In this document: piece by piece, positions 37,755-46,320 of the stretch
How positions within the stretch are numbered: the stretch's first letter is position 1
How the letters are laid out: every line of letters begins with the position of its first letter
Assembly (NCBI RefSeq): GCF_014700075.1
Contig: NZ_JACXBU010000003.1
Location: forward strand, 186,001 to 250,000
Direction: 5' to 3'
From: Pseudomonas sp. JM0905a
GTDB taxonomy: Bacteria; Pseudomonadota; Gammaproteobacteria; Pseudomonadales; Pseudomonadaceae
Length of the DNA: 64,000 bases
Made by a program: the position numbers and the translations under genes
Notes under the pieces: generated by a model
What the model was told of the DNA's origin: nothing
Databases searched by the model: none
What the model saw: only the letters and a program-made list of their open reading frames with translations

Positions 37755-38950
37755 TGCGCTGGCGCGATGGCCTCGGCCTGTGCGGCTCGGCGCTCTCCAG
37801 TCAGCCCCTGCGCAGCCTGTTGACCTTGCTCGGCGTGGCCATCGGCATCGCCGCCGTGGCGCTGCTCACCGCCATGGGCGAGGGCTTGCGCAACCGTGTT
37901 TTGGACAGCTTCGCGCAATTCGGCACGCGGGTCGTCACGGTGCGTCCGGGCACCCTGCCCACGGGCGGCATCGGCGGCATTCTCGCCAGCGCGCGGCCGC
38001 TGACCATTGCCGATGCCGACGCCTTGGGCCGTCTGCCCCATGCCGAAGCCGTGGTACCGATCATCCAGGGCAACGGCGATATCCAGGCGGAAGGCCGGCG
38101 GCGGCGCGTGGATATTCTCGGCACCGGCTCGCAATTGGCCGAGGCCTGGCGCGTGCACATGGCACAGGGGCAATTCCTGCCGCCTTCTCGGGACGGACGC
38201 ACGCCGCCCTATGCAGTGCTCGGCGCGAAGCTGGCGACGGAATTGTTCGGCGGCGCCAGCCCGGTGGGCCAGCGGGTGCGGGTGGGTGGCATGAGCTTCC
38301 GGGTGATCGGGGTGATGGCGAGCAAGGGTAACCTGTTGGGCTTCGACCTCGACGACATCGCCTACATCCCGGTGGACTGGGCCGAGAGCCTGTTCAACCG
38401 CGAGGGCCTGGTGAAGATCCACGTGCTGTTCGATGACAGCACGCCGGCCGAACCCTTCGCCGACGCGGTGCGCCATCTGCTGGTGGAGCGCCACGGCCGT
38501 GAGGACTTCCGCATGACCTCCCAGGGCGACCTGCTGGGCAGCCTGAATCGCATCCTCGCCACCATCACTCTGGGCATCGCGGCGCTCGGCGGGGTTTCCC
38601 TGTTCGTCGGGGCGGTAGGCATCCTCACCATCATGACCACCACCGTGGGCGAACGGACCGCCGAGATCGGCCTGCTCCGCGCCGTGGGGGCCGCACCGCG
38701 CCAGGTGCTGGCGCTGTTCCTCGTCGAGGCGACGCTGCTATCGCTGCTTGGCGGGGTGCTGGGGCTGGTGATGGTGGGCGTCCTGCTTGGGCTGCTGCAC
38801 CTGATGGTGCCCGGGCTGCCGCTGAGTCTGAGCCCGCCGCTGGTGCTGCTGGCGCTGCTGCTGTCGGTGCTGGTGGGGATGGGCGCGGGCCTGGCGCCCG
38901 CGCGGCGCGCGGCCCGGCTGCGCCCTGTCGATGCCTTGCGCCTGGAATGA
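37754..38950 (+). CDS. ABC transporter permease (MacB-PCD/FtsX), second
   Basis: A 398-residue permease of the same design: N-terminal helix (LLTLLGVAIGIAAVALLTAMG), MacB-PCD periplasmic domain and C-terminal FtsX domain with VGERTAEIGLLRAVGAAPRQ and ARRAARLRPVDALRLE. Last gene of the operon. In MacB a single protein fuses the ATPase and permease and homodimerises; here ATPase and two unlike permeases are separate, as in several peptide, lipoprotein or antibiotic export systems. No outer-membrane factor is encoded nearby. Confidence 0.92.
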   Translation: MRWRDGLGLCGSALSSQPLRSLLTLLGVAIGIAAVALLTAMGEGLRNRVLDSFAQFGTRVVTVRPGTLPTGGIGGILASARPLTIADADALGRLPHAEAVVPIIQGNGDIQAEGRRRRVDILGTGSQLAEAWRVHMAQGQFLPPSRDGRTPPYAVLGAKLATELFGGASPVGQRVRVGGMSFRVIGVMASKGNLLGFDLDDIAYIPVDWAESLFNREGLVKIHVLFDDSTPAEPFADAVRHLLVERHGREDFRMTSQGDLLGSLNRILATITLGIAALGGVSLFVGAVGILTIMTTTVGERTAEIGLLRAVGAAPRQVLALFLVEATLLSLLGGVLGLVMVGVLLGLLHLMVPGLPLSLSPPLVLLALLLSVLVGMGAGLAPARRAARLRPVDALRLE

Positions 38951-38973
38951 AGGCCAGATGGTGTTTCGCTGGT

Positions 38974-39013
38974 TGTGGGGGCGGATTCATTCGCGATTGA
39001 AATCGCTCCCACA
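38974..39013. repeat. REP-like unit (family A)
   Basis: GTGGGGGCGGATTCATTCGC (38974-38993) followed by a TCGCTCCCAC half. It lies between the exporter operon and the convergent thioesterase gene. Confidence 0.7.
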
Positions 39014-39028
39014 AGGTCTCCGCCAACG

Positions 39029-39051
39029 AAAAAGGGCCGCTGATGCGGCCC
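39029..39051 (-). terminator. Intrinsic terminator of the yciA-like gene
   Basis: On the minus strand GGGCCGC, ATCA loop and GCGGCCC (39051-39034) are followed by five T residues. It lies 15 bases after the thioesterase stop. Confidence 0.9.
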
Positions 39052-39065
39052 TTCGTGCGATGGCG

Positions 39066-39473
39066 TCAGCCCCGGCGCGGCGGGACCGGGCGGGTGCGGC
39101 CGCTGCCGTCGATGGCGACGAAGACGAACACCGCTTCGGTGACCTTGCGCCATTCGCTGGAGAGCGGGTCGTCGCTCCAGACTTCGACCAGCATCTGGAT
39201 CGAGCTGCGGCCGATTTCCAGGGTCTGTGTATAGAAGGAGAGCTGGGCGCCCACGGCCACCGGCACCAGGAAGGCCATGCGGTCGATGGCCACGGTGGCC
39301 ACGCGGCCTGCGGCCACCTTGCTGGCCATGGCGGTGCCGGCCAGGTCCATCTGGGAAACCAGCCAGCCGCCGTAGATATCGCCAAAGCCGTTGGTTTCCC
39401 GCGGGAGCGCGGTGATCTGCAGGGCGAGGTCGCCTTGCGGGGTGAGGTTCTCTTCTTCTTCGATATCGATCAT
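39066..39473 (-). CDS. YciA-like acyl-CoA thioesterase
   Basis: A 135-residue single-hotdog thioesterase that hydrolyses acyl-CoA. The active-site segment NGFGDIYGGWLVSQMDLAGTAMA (starting near residue 28) carries the conserved Asp/Gly-Gly pattern of the YciA/BACH group. The C-terminus is basic (SGRTRPVPPRRG). The ATG at 39473 starts the homology, and upstream frame extension is not supported. It is divergent from the MHS-type transporter across 278 bases. Confidence 0.9.
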   Translation of the reverse strand: MIDIEEEENLTPQGDLALQITALPRETNGFGDIYGGWLVSQMDLAGTAMASKVAAGRVATVAIDRMAFLVPVAVGAQLSFYTQTLEIGRSSIQMLVEVWSDDPLSSEWRKVTEAVFVFVAIDGSGRTRPVPPRRG

Positions 39474-39751
39474 GCCGGAACTGCCTGTTTCGTGTGTGTG
39501 GCGCCAATGCCGGAGAGGGACGTGCCCTTCTCCTTTCCCAATGCGCCAGCCGACCCACTGCATGCCGACCTGCGCTGAACAGCGCGCAGTATATAGCCAT
39601 GCGGTGGCGCCAGACGACCGCTGTGACGCGCCTGAGGCGGTTTTGTGGACTTCTAGGGGATAACCTGAGTTGTTTTTTGATATGTTGCCTGGCGATTTGC
39701 CGCCCAAGTAGCGGCAAGCGCCCCGCACCCCCCAGACGAGAATCGCCCCAC

Positions 39752-41041
39752 ATGTCTTCCGTGCTCGCCTCCGAGGCGTCCGCCTCGCGTCCGCTGACCC
39801 GCAGCGACTACAAGACCCTGTCGCTCTCTGCCCTCGGCGGTGCGCTGGAGTTCTACGACTTCATCATCTTCGTGTTCTTCGCTGCCGTGGTGGGCAAGCT
39901 GTTCTTCCCCGCCGAGATGCCGGAATGGCTGCGTCAGTTGCAGACCTTCGGCATCTTCGCTGCCGGCTACCTGGCGCGCCCCCTGGGCGGCATCGTCATG
40001 GCGCACTTCGGCGACCTGCTGGGCCGCAAGCGCATGTTCACCCTGAGCATCTTCCTGATGGCGGTGCCGACCCTGGTGATGGGCCTGCTGCCCACCTATG
40101 AGCAGATCGGCATCTGGGCTCCCCTGGCGCTGCTGCTGATGCGCGTGGTGCAAGGCGCCGCCATTGGCGGTGAAGTGCCGGGCGCCTGGGTCTTCGTGGC
40201 CGAGCACGTGCCGTCGCGCCACATCGGTTACGCCTGCGGCACCCTGACGTCGGGTCTGACCGCCGGCATTCTGCTGGGTTCGCTGATGGCGACCCTGATC
40301 AACAGCATCTACACCCCGGCCGAAGTGCTGGATTGGGCCTGGCGCCTGCCGTTCCTGGTGGGCGGTGTATTCGGCCTGTTCTCCGTCTACCTGCGTCAGT
40401 GGCTCCACGAGACCCCGGTGTTCGCCGAGATGCAGCAGCGCAAGGCGCTGGCCGAGGAAGTGCCGCTGAAGGCGGTGCTGCGCGAACATCGCGGCGCCAT
40501 CGTGCTGTCGATGCTGCTGACCTGGGTGCTGTCGGCGGCCATCGTGGTCGTGATCCTGATGACCCCCACGCTGCTGCAGACCGTCTACGGCTTCGATGCG
40601 GCCTCCGCGCTCAAGGCCAACAGCCTGGCCATCGTGCTGCTCTCCATCGGCTGCGTGGCCGCGGGTGCCATCGCCGACCGCATCGGCGCGGGCCGCACCT
40701 TCCTGGTGGGCGGCGCGCTGCTGGCCATCAGTTCCTGGAGCCTCTACACCGGCCTCAAGACCAACCCGGACTTGCTGTTCCCGCTCTACGCGGTGACCGG
40801 CCTGTTCGTCGGCACCATCGGCGCGGTGCCCTATGTGATGGTCAAGGCGTTCCCGCCGGTGGTGCGTTTCTCCGGCCTGTCGTTCTCCTACAACCTGGCC
40901 TACGCCATCTTCGGCGGCCTGACGCCGATGGTGGTTTCCCTGCTGATGAAGTGGGACAGCCTCGGCCCGGCCTATTACGTGGCGTCGCTGTGTGGCGTGG
41001 CGATGCTGATCGGGCTGTTCCTGATCGCGAAGAAGCGCTGA
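39752..41041 (+). CDS. MFS transporter, metabolite:H+ symporter type
   Basis: A 429-residue, 12-helix major facilitator. The motif between helices 2 and 3, RPLGGIVMAHFGDLLGRKRMF, and helix 1 context LGGALEFYDFIIF are characteristic of the MHS group of organic acid symporters; RVVQGAAIGGEVPGAWVFVAEH follows. The substrate is probably a carboxylate or related compound, by family only. The leader contains a small hairpin (TTGCCGC/GCGGCAA at 39697-39717). Resembles PA5370, the gene adjacent to pstS in P. aeruginosa. Confidence 0.9.
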   Translation: MSSVLASEASASRPLTRSDYKTLSLSALGGALEFYDFIIFVFFAAVVGKLFFPAEMPEWLRQLQTFGIFAAGYLARPLGGIVMAHFGDLLGRKRMFTLSIFLMAVPTLVMGLLPTYEQIGIWAPLALLLMRVVQGAAIGGEVPGAWVFVAEHVPSRHIGYACGTLTSGLTAGILLGSLMATLINSIYTPAEVLDWAWRLPFLVGGVFGLFSVYLRQWLHETPVFAEMQQRKALAEEVPLKAVLREHRGAIVLSMLLTWVLSAAIVVVILMTPTLLQTVYGFDAASALKANSLAIVLLSIGCVAAGAIADRIGAGRTFLVGGALLAISSWSLYTGLKTNPDLLFPLYAVTGLFVGTIGAVPYVMVKAFPPVVRFSGLSFSYNLAYAIFGGLTPMVVSLLMKWDSLGPAYYVASLCGVAMLIGLFLIAKKR

Positions 41042-41053
41042 GTTTCCTCCCGC

Positions 41054-41166
41054 CCCTCACCCCAACCCTCTCCCGGAGGGAGAGGGGGCTGACCGTGCAG
41101 GATGGTCAATGCGTGCCAGGCGTGATTCACCCCTCTCCCCTTGGGAGAGGGGCTGGGGGTGAGGGT
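41054..41166. repeat. CCCTCTCCC/GGGAGAGGG inverted repeat element (family C)
   Basis: The left half begins CCCTCACCCCAACCCTCTCC, and the right half ends GGGAGAGGGGCTGGGGGTGAGGG in complement, so the whole 113-base block is a large palindrome with two inner hairpins. A related element lies at 46160-46254. It lies between convergent genes. Confidence 0.85.
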
Positions 41167-41185
41167 AGCCGGCCCCGCTCGGTCC

Positions 41186-42490
41186 TCACTTCTTCGCCGC
41201 ACTCACCCGCCATACCTTGTTGCCGACGTCGTCGGTCACCAGCAGCGCGCCCTTGCTGTCGAGTTTCACGTCCACCGGGCGCCCTTGGGCGTTGCCCTGG
41301 TCGTCGAGAAAGCCGGTGAGCACGTCCACCGGCTGGCCTTTGGGCTTGCCGCCCTTGAAGGGGACGAAGATCACCTTGTAGCCACTGCGGGGCTCGCGGT
41401 TCCAGGAGCCGTGCTGGCCGACGAAGAGGCCGTTCTGGAGCTTCGGCAGCTTGCTGCCCTTGGCAAAGGCGATGCCCAGGGAGGCGGTGTGCGGGCCGAG
41501 GGCGTAGTCGGGGACGATGGCCTTGGCTACCAGATCAGGGCGCGGCGGCTGGATGCGCTCGTCCACGTGCTGGCCGAAGTAGCTGTAAGGCCAGCCGTAG
41601 AAGCCGCCGTCTTTCACCGAGGTGATGTAGTCGGGCACCAGGTCGCTACCCAATTCGTCGCGCTCGTTCACTGCCGTCCACAGCTTGCCGGTCTGCGGTT
41701 CCCAGGCCATGCCCACCGGATTGCGCAGGCCGGTGGCATAGAGGCGTTTGTTGCCGCTGGCGCGGTCCAGTTCCCAGATCGCCGCGCGGCCCTCTTCCAT
41801 CTCCATGCCGTTTTCGCCGACGTTGCTGTTGGAGCCCACCGTTATGTAGAGCTTGCGACCGTCACGGCTGGCGATGACGTTCTTGGTCCAGTGGTGGTTG
41901 AGGCCGGCGGGCAGGTCGGTGACCTTGGTGCCCGGTGCGTCGATCTCGGTGGCGCCCTTCTCGTAGGGGAAGCGCAGCAGGGCGTCGGCGTTGGCGACGT
42001 AGAGGTCCTTGCCCACCAGCACCATGCCGAAGGGCGAGTTGAGTCCCTTGAGGAAGGTGCTGCGCAGGTCGGCGACGCCATCCCCGTTGATGTCCCGCAG
42101 CAGGGAAATGCGGTTGGCGCTCGGCACTTGGGCACCGGCGCGCTTCATGAAAAAGCCCGACGCCCAGCCCTTGATGCCCGTCGGATTGTCGGTGCCCGGC
42201 GCTGCGCTTTCGGCCACCAGCACATCGCCATTGGGCAGCACGTAGAGCCAGCGCGGGTGCTGCAGGTTCTCGGCGAAGGCCTGGACGCGGGTGCCCTTGG
42301 CCGCCACGGGGGTGGCGCCCTGTGCCCAGCCGACGGCGGGGGCGACATTGACGGTGGGGATGAGGCCGCGGCTCGGTGGTGGCAGCAGCGGGTCGGGACC
42401 GGTGCCGTCCTCGACCGTCAACGTGGCCATTTCGCTGCACGCGGTGCAGAGCGCCAGAAGGGCGAAGGGCAGCAGGGGAAGGGGCTTCAT
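41186..42490 (-). CDS. Sorbosone-dehydrogenase-like PQQ beta-propeller protein
   Basis: A 434-residue exported protein of the soluble aldose/sorbosone dehydrogenase (GSDH) beta-propeller family. The N-terminus is a signal with a lipoprotein-like end ([14 protein letters not shown]), though the -3 Cys makes a poor lipobox. The propeller motifs include [49 protein letters not shown] and [25 protein letters not shown] dependence is inferred from the family. A probable ribosome-binding region precedes the ATG at 42490; the frame is open further upstream towards the pstS Pho box but lacks similarity. Confidence 0.87.
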   Translation of the reverse strand: MKPLPLLPFALLALCTACSEMATLTVEDGTGPDPLLPPPSRGLIPTVNVAPAVGWAQGATPVAAKGTRVQAFAENLQHPRWLYVLPNGDVLVAESAAPGTDNPTGIKGWASGFFMKRAGAQVPSANRISLLRDINGDGVADLRSTFLKGLNSPFGMVLVGKDLYVANADALLRFPYEKGATEIDAPGTKVTDLPAGLNHHWTKNVIASRDGRKLYITVGSNSNVGENGMEMEEGRAAIWELDRASGNKRLYATGLRNPVGMAWEPQTGKLWTAVNERDELGSDLVPDYITSVKDGGFYGWPYSYFGQHVDERIQPPRPDLVAKAIVPDYALGPHTASLGIAFAKGSKLPKLQNGLFVGQHGSWNREPRSGYKVIFVPFKGGKPKGQPVDVLTGFLDDQGNAQGRPVDVKLDSKGALLVTDDVGNKVWRVSAAKK

Positions 42491-42548
42491 GGGGACTGTC
42501 TCCGTACGAATCGCGGGTCTTGATCCACCTTGGACAGCGGGTGATGGC

Positions 42549-42604
42549 CATTCATCCAATTGTCACAATCAATTCATAGAGTGGTCATACGGCCTCTCGA
42601 TACT
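42549..42604 (+). promoter_or_regulatory. Pho-box array and -10 element of pstS
   Basis: Four 7-base half-sites spaced exactly 11 bases apart resemble CTGTCAT: CATTCAT (42549-42555), TTGTCAC (42560-42566), AATTCAT (42571-42577) and TGGTCAT (42582-42588). A -10 hexamer GATACT lies at 42599-42604, 10 bases beyond, where PhoB-activated promoters place it. This should drive strong phosphate-starvation expression of pstS. Confidence 0.88.
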
Positions 42605-42649
42605 GGCCCCCGTTGCATTCAACCCCCTCGTCCTGCTTAGGAGCAAGGC

Positions 42650-43621
42650 ATGAAACTGAAGCGTTTGATGGCGGCCCTGACCTTCGTCGCCGCCGGCGTC
42701 GCTACCGCCAGTGCGGTCGCTGCTGTCGATCCGTCCATTCCGGCCTATCAGAAGACCACTGGTGTTTCCGGCAACCTGTCCAGCGTTGGTTCCGACACCC
42801 TGGCCAACCTGATGACCCTGTGGGCCGAGGCTTACAAGCGCGAATACCCGAACGTGAACATCCAGATCCAGGCCGCCGGTTCCTCCACCGCGCCGCCGGC
42901 TCTGACCGAAGGCACCGCCAACCTGGGCCCGATGAGCCGCAAGATGAAGGACGTCGAGCTGCAGGCCTTCGAGCAGAAGTACGGCTACAAGCCGACCGCT
43001 GTTCCGGTTGCCGTCGACGCCCTGGCGATCTTCGTCCACAAGGACAACCCGATCAAAGGCCTGACCATGCAGCAGGTCGACGCGATCTTCTCCGCCAACC
43101 GCCTGTGCGGCGGCACCTCCAACATCAAGACCTGGGGTGACGTTGGCGTGACCGGCGATCTGGCTTCCAAGCCGATCCAGCTGTTCGGTCGTAACTCCGT
43201 ATCCGGCACCTACGGCTACTTCAAGGAAGAAGCCTTGTGCAAAGGCGACTTCAAGCCGAACGTGAACGAGCAGCCGGGTTCCGCTTCCGTTGTTCAGTCC
43301 ATCAGCCAGTCCGTTAACGGCATCGGCTACTCCGGTATCGGCTACAAGACTTCCAGCGTGAAGACTGTTGCCCTGGCCAAGAAAGAAGGTGGCGAGTTCG
43401 TTGAAGACAACGAGCAGAACGCCCTGAACGGCAGCTACCCGCTGTCCCGCTTCCTGTACGTCTACGTGAACAAGGCGCCGAACAAGCCGCTGGCTCCCCT
43501 GGAAGCCGAGTTCGTGAAGATGGTGCTGTCCAAGCAGGGCCAGGAAATCGTTGTAAAAGATGGTTACATCCCGGTCCCGGCCAAAGTGGCCGAGAAGACC
43601 CTGAAGGAACTGGGCCTGTAA
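42650..43621 (+). CDS. pstS: Phosphate ABC transporter substrate-binding protein
   Basis: The periplasmic phosphate-binding protein of the high-affinity Pst system. The 323-residue precursor has a signal peptide ([22 protein letters not shown]), and the mature protein carries the phosphate-site segments [36 protein letters not shown] and [13 protein letters not shown] perfect 12-bp stem follows the stop codon, and pstC starts 214 bases later with its own Pho box, so pstS may be expressed partly as a monocistronic message. Confidence 0.97.
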   Translation: MKLKRLMAALTFVAAGVATASAVAAVDPSIPAYQKTTGVSGNLSSVGSDTLANLMTLWAEAYKREYPNVNIQIQAAGSSTAPPALTEGTANLGPMSRKMKDVELQAFEQKYGYKPTAVPVAVDALAIFVHKDNPIKGLTMQQVDAIFSANRLCGGTSNIKTWGDVGVTGDLASKPIQLFGRNSVSGTYGYFKEEALCKGDFKPNVNEQPGSASVVQSISQSVNGIGYSGIGYKTSSVKTVALAKKEGGEFVEDNEQNALNGSYPLSRFLYVYVNKAPNKPLAPLEAEFVKMVLSKQGQEIVVKDGYIPVPAKVAEKTLKELGL

Positions 43622-43700
43622 TCCAGGCCGGATAAGGGGGCGGCGGCCTGACGCACGCCGCTCCGCAAGGACGCAAGGGCGACGGGAGACCCCTGTCGCA

Positions 43701-43734
43701 GAAGCCCACCCGAGGACTCCTCCGGGTGGGCTTC
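43701..43734 (+). terminator. Perfect 12-bp stem-loop downstream of pstS
   Basis: GAAGCCCACCCG and CGGGTGGGCTTC pair exactly around a 10-base loop. No T-tract follows, so it may act as partial terminator or mRNA-stabilising structure rather than an efficient terminator. Confidence 0.7.
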
Positions 43735-43748
43735 GCCACGTCAACTCG

Positions 43749-43782
43749 CTGTAATTTTTCTGTCACACGAAGTCCGTAGTCT
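43749..43782 (+). promoter_or_regulatory. Pho box and -10 element of pstC
   Basis: CTGTAAT (43749-43755) and CTGTCAC (43760-43766), each 6 of 7 to the CTGTCAT consensus and spaced 11 bases. A -10-like TAGTCT lies at 43777-43782. It implies a second PhoB-dependent promoter inside the pst cluster. Confidence 0.85.
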
Positions 43783-43835
43783 TTGCGCCCATCGTAAAAG
43801 CCTGCGCGAGCCGAAAGTGGCAAGAGCCCGAATCC

Positions 43836-46127
43836 ATGACTGACCTGGCCAATTCCCTGACTTCTTCGAAGAACCCGCCCGCCCGCATCGACTTCAATAC
43901 GCCTGCGCTGGTGCGCAAGCGCAAGATGCGCGCGCTGATGGACCGCCTGACCCGCTGGTACGTGCTGGTCGGCGGCCTCGCCGTTCTTGGCGCCATCACC
44001 CTGATCTTCTTCTACCTGGCCTATGTGGTGCTGCCGCTGTTCCAGGGCGCCGAGCTGACGGCGAAGAAGGTGCAGAGCCCGGCCTGGCTGCAACAGCAGG
44101 ACGCCGGAAAGCCGCTGCTGCTGGCCCTGGAAGAACAGAACATGGTGGGCATGCGCGTCGCCGACAAGGGCGAAGTGCAGTTCTTCTCGACGAAGGACGG
44201 TAGCCTGCTGAAGCGCCAGCAACTGCCGCTGCCGGCCGGCGCCAGTGTGGTGTCCATCGGCCAGGACCAGCCGGGCAGCCCGCTGGTTGTGCTGGGCCTG
44301 TCCAACGGCCAGGCGCTGATCTTCAAGCACAGCTACAACGTCACCTACCCGGACAACAAGAAAACCATCGAGCCCCTGGTCAGCTTCCCCTACGGCGAAG
44401 CGCCCATGGCCCTCGACGCCCAGGGCCGCGCGCTGGAGCACGTGGCGCTGAGCATCAATGACGAAACCATGGTGCTGGCCGGCTCCACCGGCAGCCAGCT
44501 GCATGTGCAGCAGGTCGTCAGCGAAGAGAACATGATGACCGGCGAAACCACCCAGGAGCAGAGCAGCATCGAGCTGCCGCAGATCGCCGAACCGATCAAG
44601 GCCATCTACATCGACCCGCGCCACCAGTGGCTGTACGTGCTCAATGGCCGTGCCCACGCCGACGTCTTCAGCCTGCGCGAGAAGGCCCTGAACGGCCGCT
44701 ACAAGCTGCTGGAAGACGGCGAGCGCGAAGTCTCCGCCAGCACCATGCTGCTGGGCGGCATCTCCCTGATGGTGGGCGACTCCAAGGGCGGCATCGCCCA
44801 GTGGTTCATGGCCCGCGATCCGGACGGCTCCTCGCGCCTGAAGCACATCCGTGACTTCCAGCTGGGCAGCAACCCGGTGGTCCAGATCAATGCCGAAGAG
44901 CGCCGTAAGGGCTTCACCGCCCTGGACTCCACCGGCCACCTCGGCGTGTTCCACAGCACCGCCAACCGCACCCTGCTGGTCGAGTCCGTGACCGACGGTT
45001 CCGGCCTGATGGCCCTGTCGCCGCGCGCCAACCGCATCGTGGTCGAGGAAGGCAACCAGCTGATGCCGTTCAGCCTGCGCAACCCGCACCCGGAAGTTTC
45101 CTGGAGCGCGCTGTGGGGCAAGGTCTGGTACGAGAGCTATGACGAGCCGAAGTACGTCTGGCAGTCCACCGCCGCCAACACCGACTTCGAGCCCAAGCTG
45201 AGCCTGGCGCCGCTGACCTGGGGCACCCTGAAGGCCGCCTTCTACGCCATGCTGCTGGCCGCTCCGCTGGCCATCGCCGCCGCCATCTATACCGCCTACT
45301 TCATGGCGCCGGCCATGCGCCGCAAGGTGAAGCCGGTGATCGAGCTGATGGAAGCCCTGCCCACCGTGATCCTGGGCTTCTTCGCCGGCCTGTTCCTGGC
45401 GCCCTACGTGGAAGGCCACCTGCCGGGCATCTTCAGCCTGCTGCTGCTGACCCCCATCGGCATCCTGCTGGCCGGCTTCATCTGGAGCCGCCTGCCGGAG
45501 TCCATCCGCCTGCGCGTGCCGGACGGCTGGGAAGCGGCGATCCTGATCCCGGTGGTGGGACTCACCGCCTGGTTCGCCCTTGGCATGAGCCCGATCCTGG
45601 AAAGCTGGTTCTTCGGCGGCGACATGCGCCTGTGGATCAGCAATGACCTGGGCATCACCTACGACCAGCGCAACGCCCTGATCGTCGGCCTGGCCATGGG
45701 TTTTGCGGTGATCCCGAACATCTTCTCCATCGCCGAAGACGCCGTGTTCAGCGTGCCGCGCAGCCTCACCTACGGCTCCCTGGCCCTGGGTGCGACGCCC
45801 TGGCAGACCATGACCCGCGTGGTCCTGCTGACCGCCAGCCCGGGCATCTTCTCGGCCCTGATGATCGGCCTCGGCCGCGCCGTGGGCGAGACCATGATCG
45901 TGCTGATGGCCACCGGCAACACCCCGGTGATGGAAGTGAACATCTTCGAAGGCATGCGCACCCTGGCCGCCAACGTGGCGGTGGAAATGCCGGAGTCCGA
46001 GGTCGGTGGTACCCACTACCGCGTGCTGTTCCTCTCGGCGCTGGTGCTGCTGACGTTCACCTTCGTCATGAACACCCTGGCCGAGCTGATCCGTCAGCGA
46101 CTGCGCAAGAAGTACGCATCTCTTTAA
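43836..46127 (+). CDS. pstC: Phosphate ABC transporter permease PstC, extended form
   Basis: Inner-membrane subunit of the Pst importer. At 763 residues it is far longer than E. coli PstC (about 320): a first helix (YVLVGGLAVLGAITLIFFYLAY) is followed by roughly 370 extra residues with repeated beta-strand blocks, resembling a propeller-like periplasmic domain. Then comes a normal permease core with the EAA-type loop YGSLALGATPWQTMTRVVLLTASPGI. Long PstC forms are known in Pseudomonas, and PA5368 is also long. The start at 43836 is downstream of a Pho box. A small hairpin (46132-46150) and a repeat element follow. Confidence 0.94.
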   Translation: MTDLANSLTSSKNPPARIDFNTPALVRKRKMRALMDRLTRWYVLVGGLAVLGAITLIFFYLAYVVLPLFQGAELTAKKVQSPAWLQQQDAGKPLLLALEEQNMVGMRVADKGEVQFFSTKDGSLLKRQQLPLPAGASVVSIGQDQPGSPLVVLGLSNGQALIFKHSYNVTYPDNKKTIEPLVSFPYGEAPMALDAQGRALEHVALSINDETMVLAGSTGSQLHVQQVVSEENMMTGETTQEQSSIELPQIAEPIKAIYIDPRHQWLYVLNGRAHADVFSLREKALNGRYKLLEDGEREVSASTMLLGGISLMVGDSKGGIAQWFMARDPDGSSRLKHIRDFQLGSNPVVQINAEERRKGFTALDSTGHLGVFHSTANRTLLVESVTDGSGLMALSPRANRIVVEEGNQLMPFSLRNPHPEVSWSALWGKVWYESYDEPKYVWQSTAANTDFEPKLSLAPLTWGTLKAAFYAMLLAAPLAIAAAIYTAYFMAPAMRRKVKPVIELMEALPTVILGFFAGLFLAPYVEGHLPGIFSLLLLTPIGILLAGFIWSRLPESIRLRVPDGWEAAILIPVVGLTAWFALGMSPILESWFFGGDMRLWISNDLGITYDQRNALIVGLAMGFAVIPNIFSIAEDAVFSVPRSLTYGSLALGATPWQTMTRVVLLTASPGIFSALMIGLGRAVGETMIVLMATGNTPVMEVNIFEGMRTLAANVAVEMPESEVGGTHYRVLFLSALVLLTFTFVMNTLAELIRQRLRKKYASL

Positions 46128-46159
46128 AAACGCGACGCCTCCGGCGTCGCCTCTGATGA

Positions 46160-46254
46160 CCCTCTCCCTTCAGGGAGAGGGTGCCCGAAGGGCGGGAGAG
46201 GGTGGTGCCTCGTGCAACCCCCTCTCCCCAGCCCTCTCTCCGTAGGGGAGAGGG
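46160..46254. repeat. CCCTCTCCC/GGGAGAGGG repeat element (family C) inside pst operon
   Basis: CCCTCTCCC at 46160-46168 pairs with GGGAGAGGG at 46173-46181, and a second copy ends GGGGAGAGGG at 46254. It occupies the 190-base gap between pstC and pstA, right after a GCGACGCC/GGCGTCGC hairpin at 46132-46150. Confidence 0.85.
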
Positions 46255-46320
46255 AGTAAATACATGAAACCTCCGGCCCCTGGCGGGAGGAACTGAAAGA
46301 CTCACGCGTTGGAGAAATCC

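Noticed and set aside
43314-46016. A 900-codon minus-strand frame opposite pstC
   Set aside because: Composition rich in His, Gln, Gly and Ala, and antisense to a conserved gene; no domain recognised.
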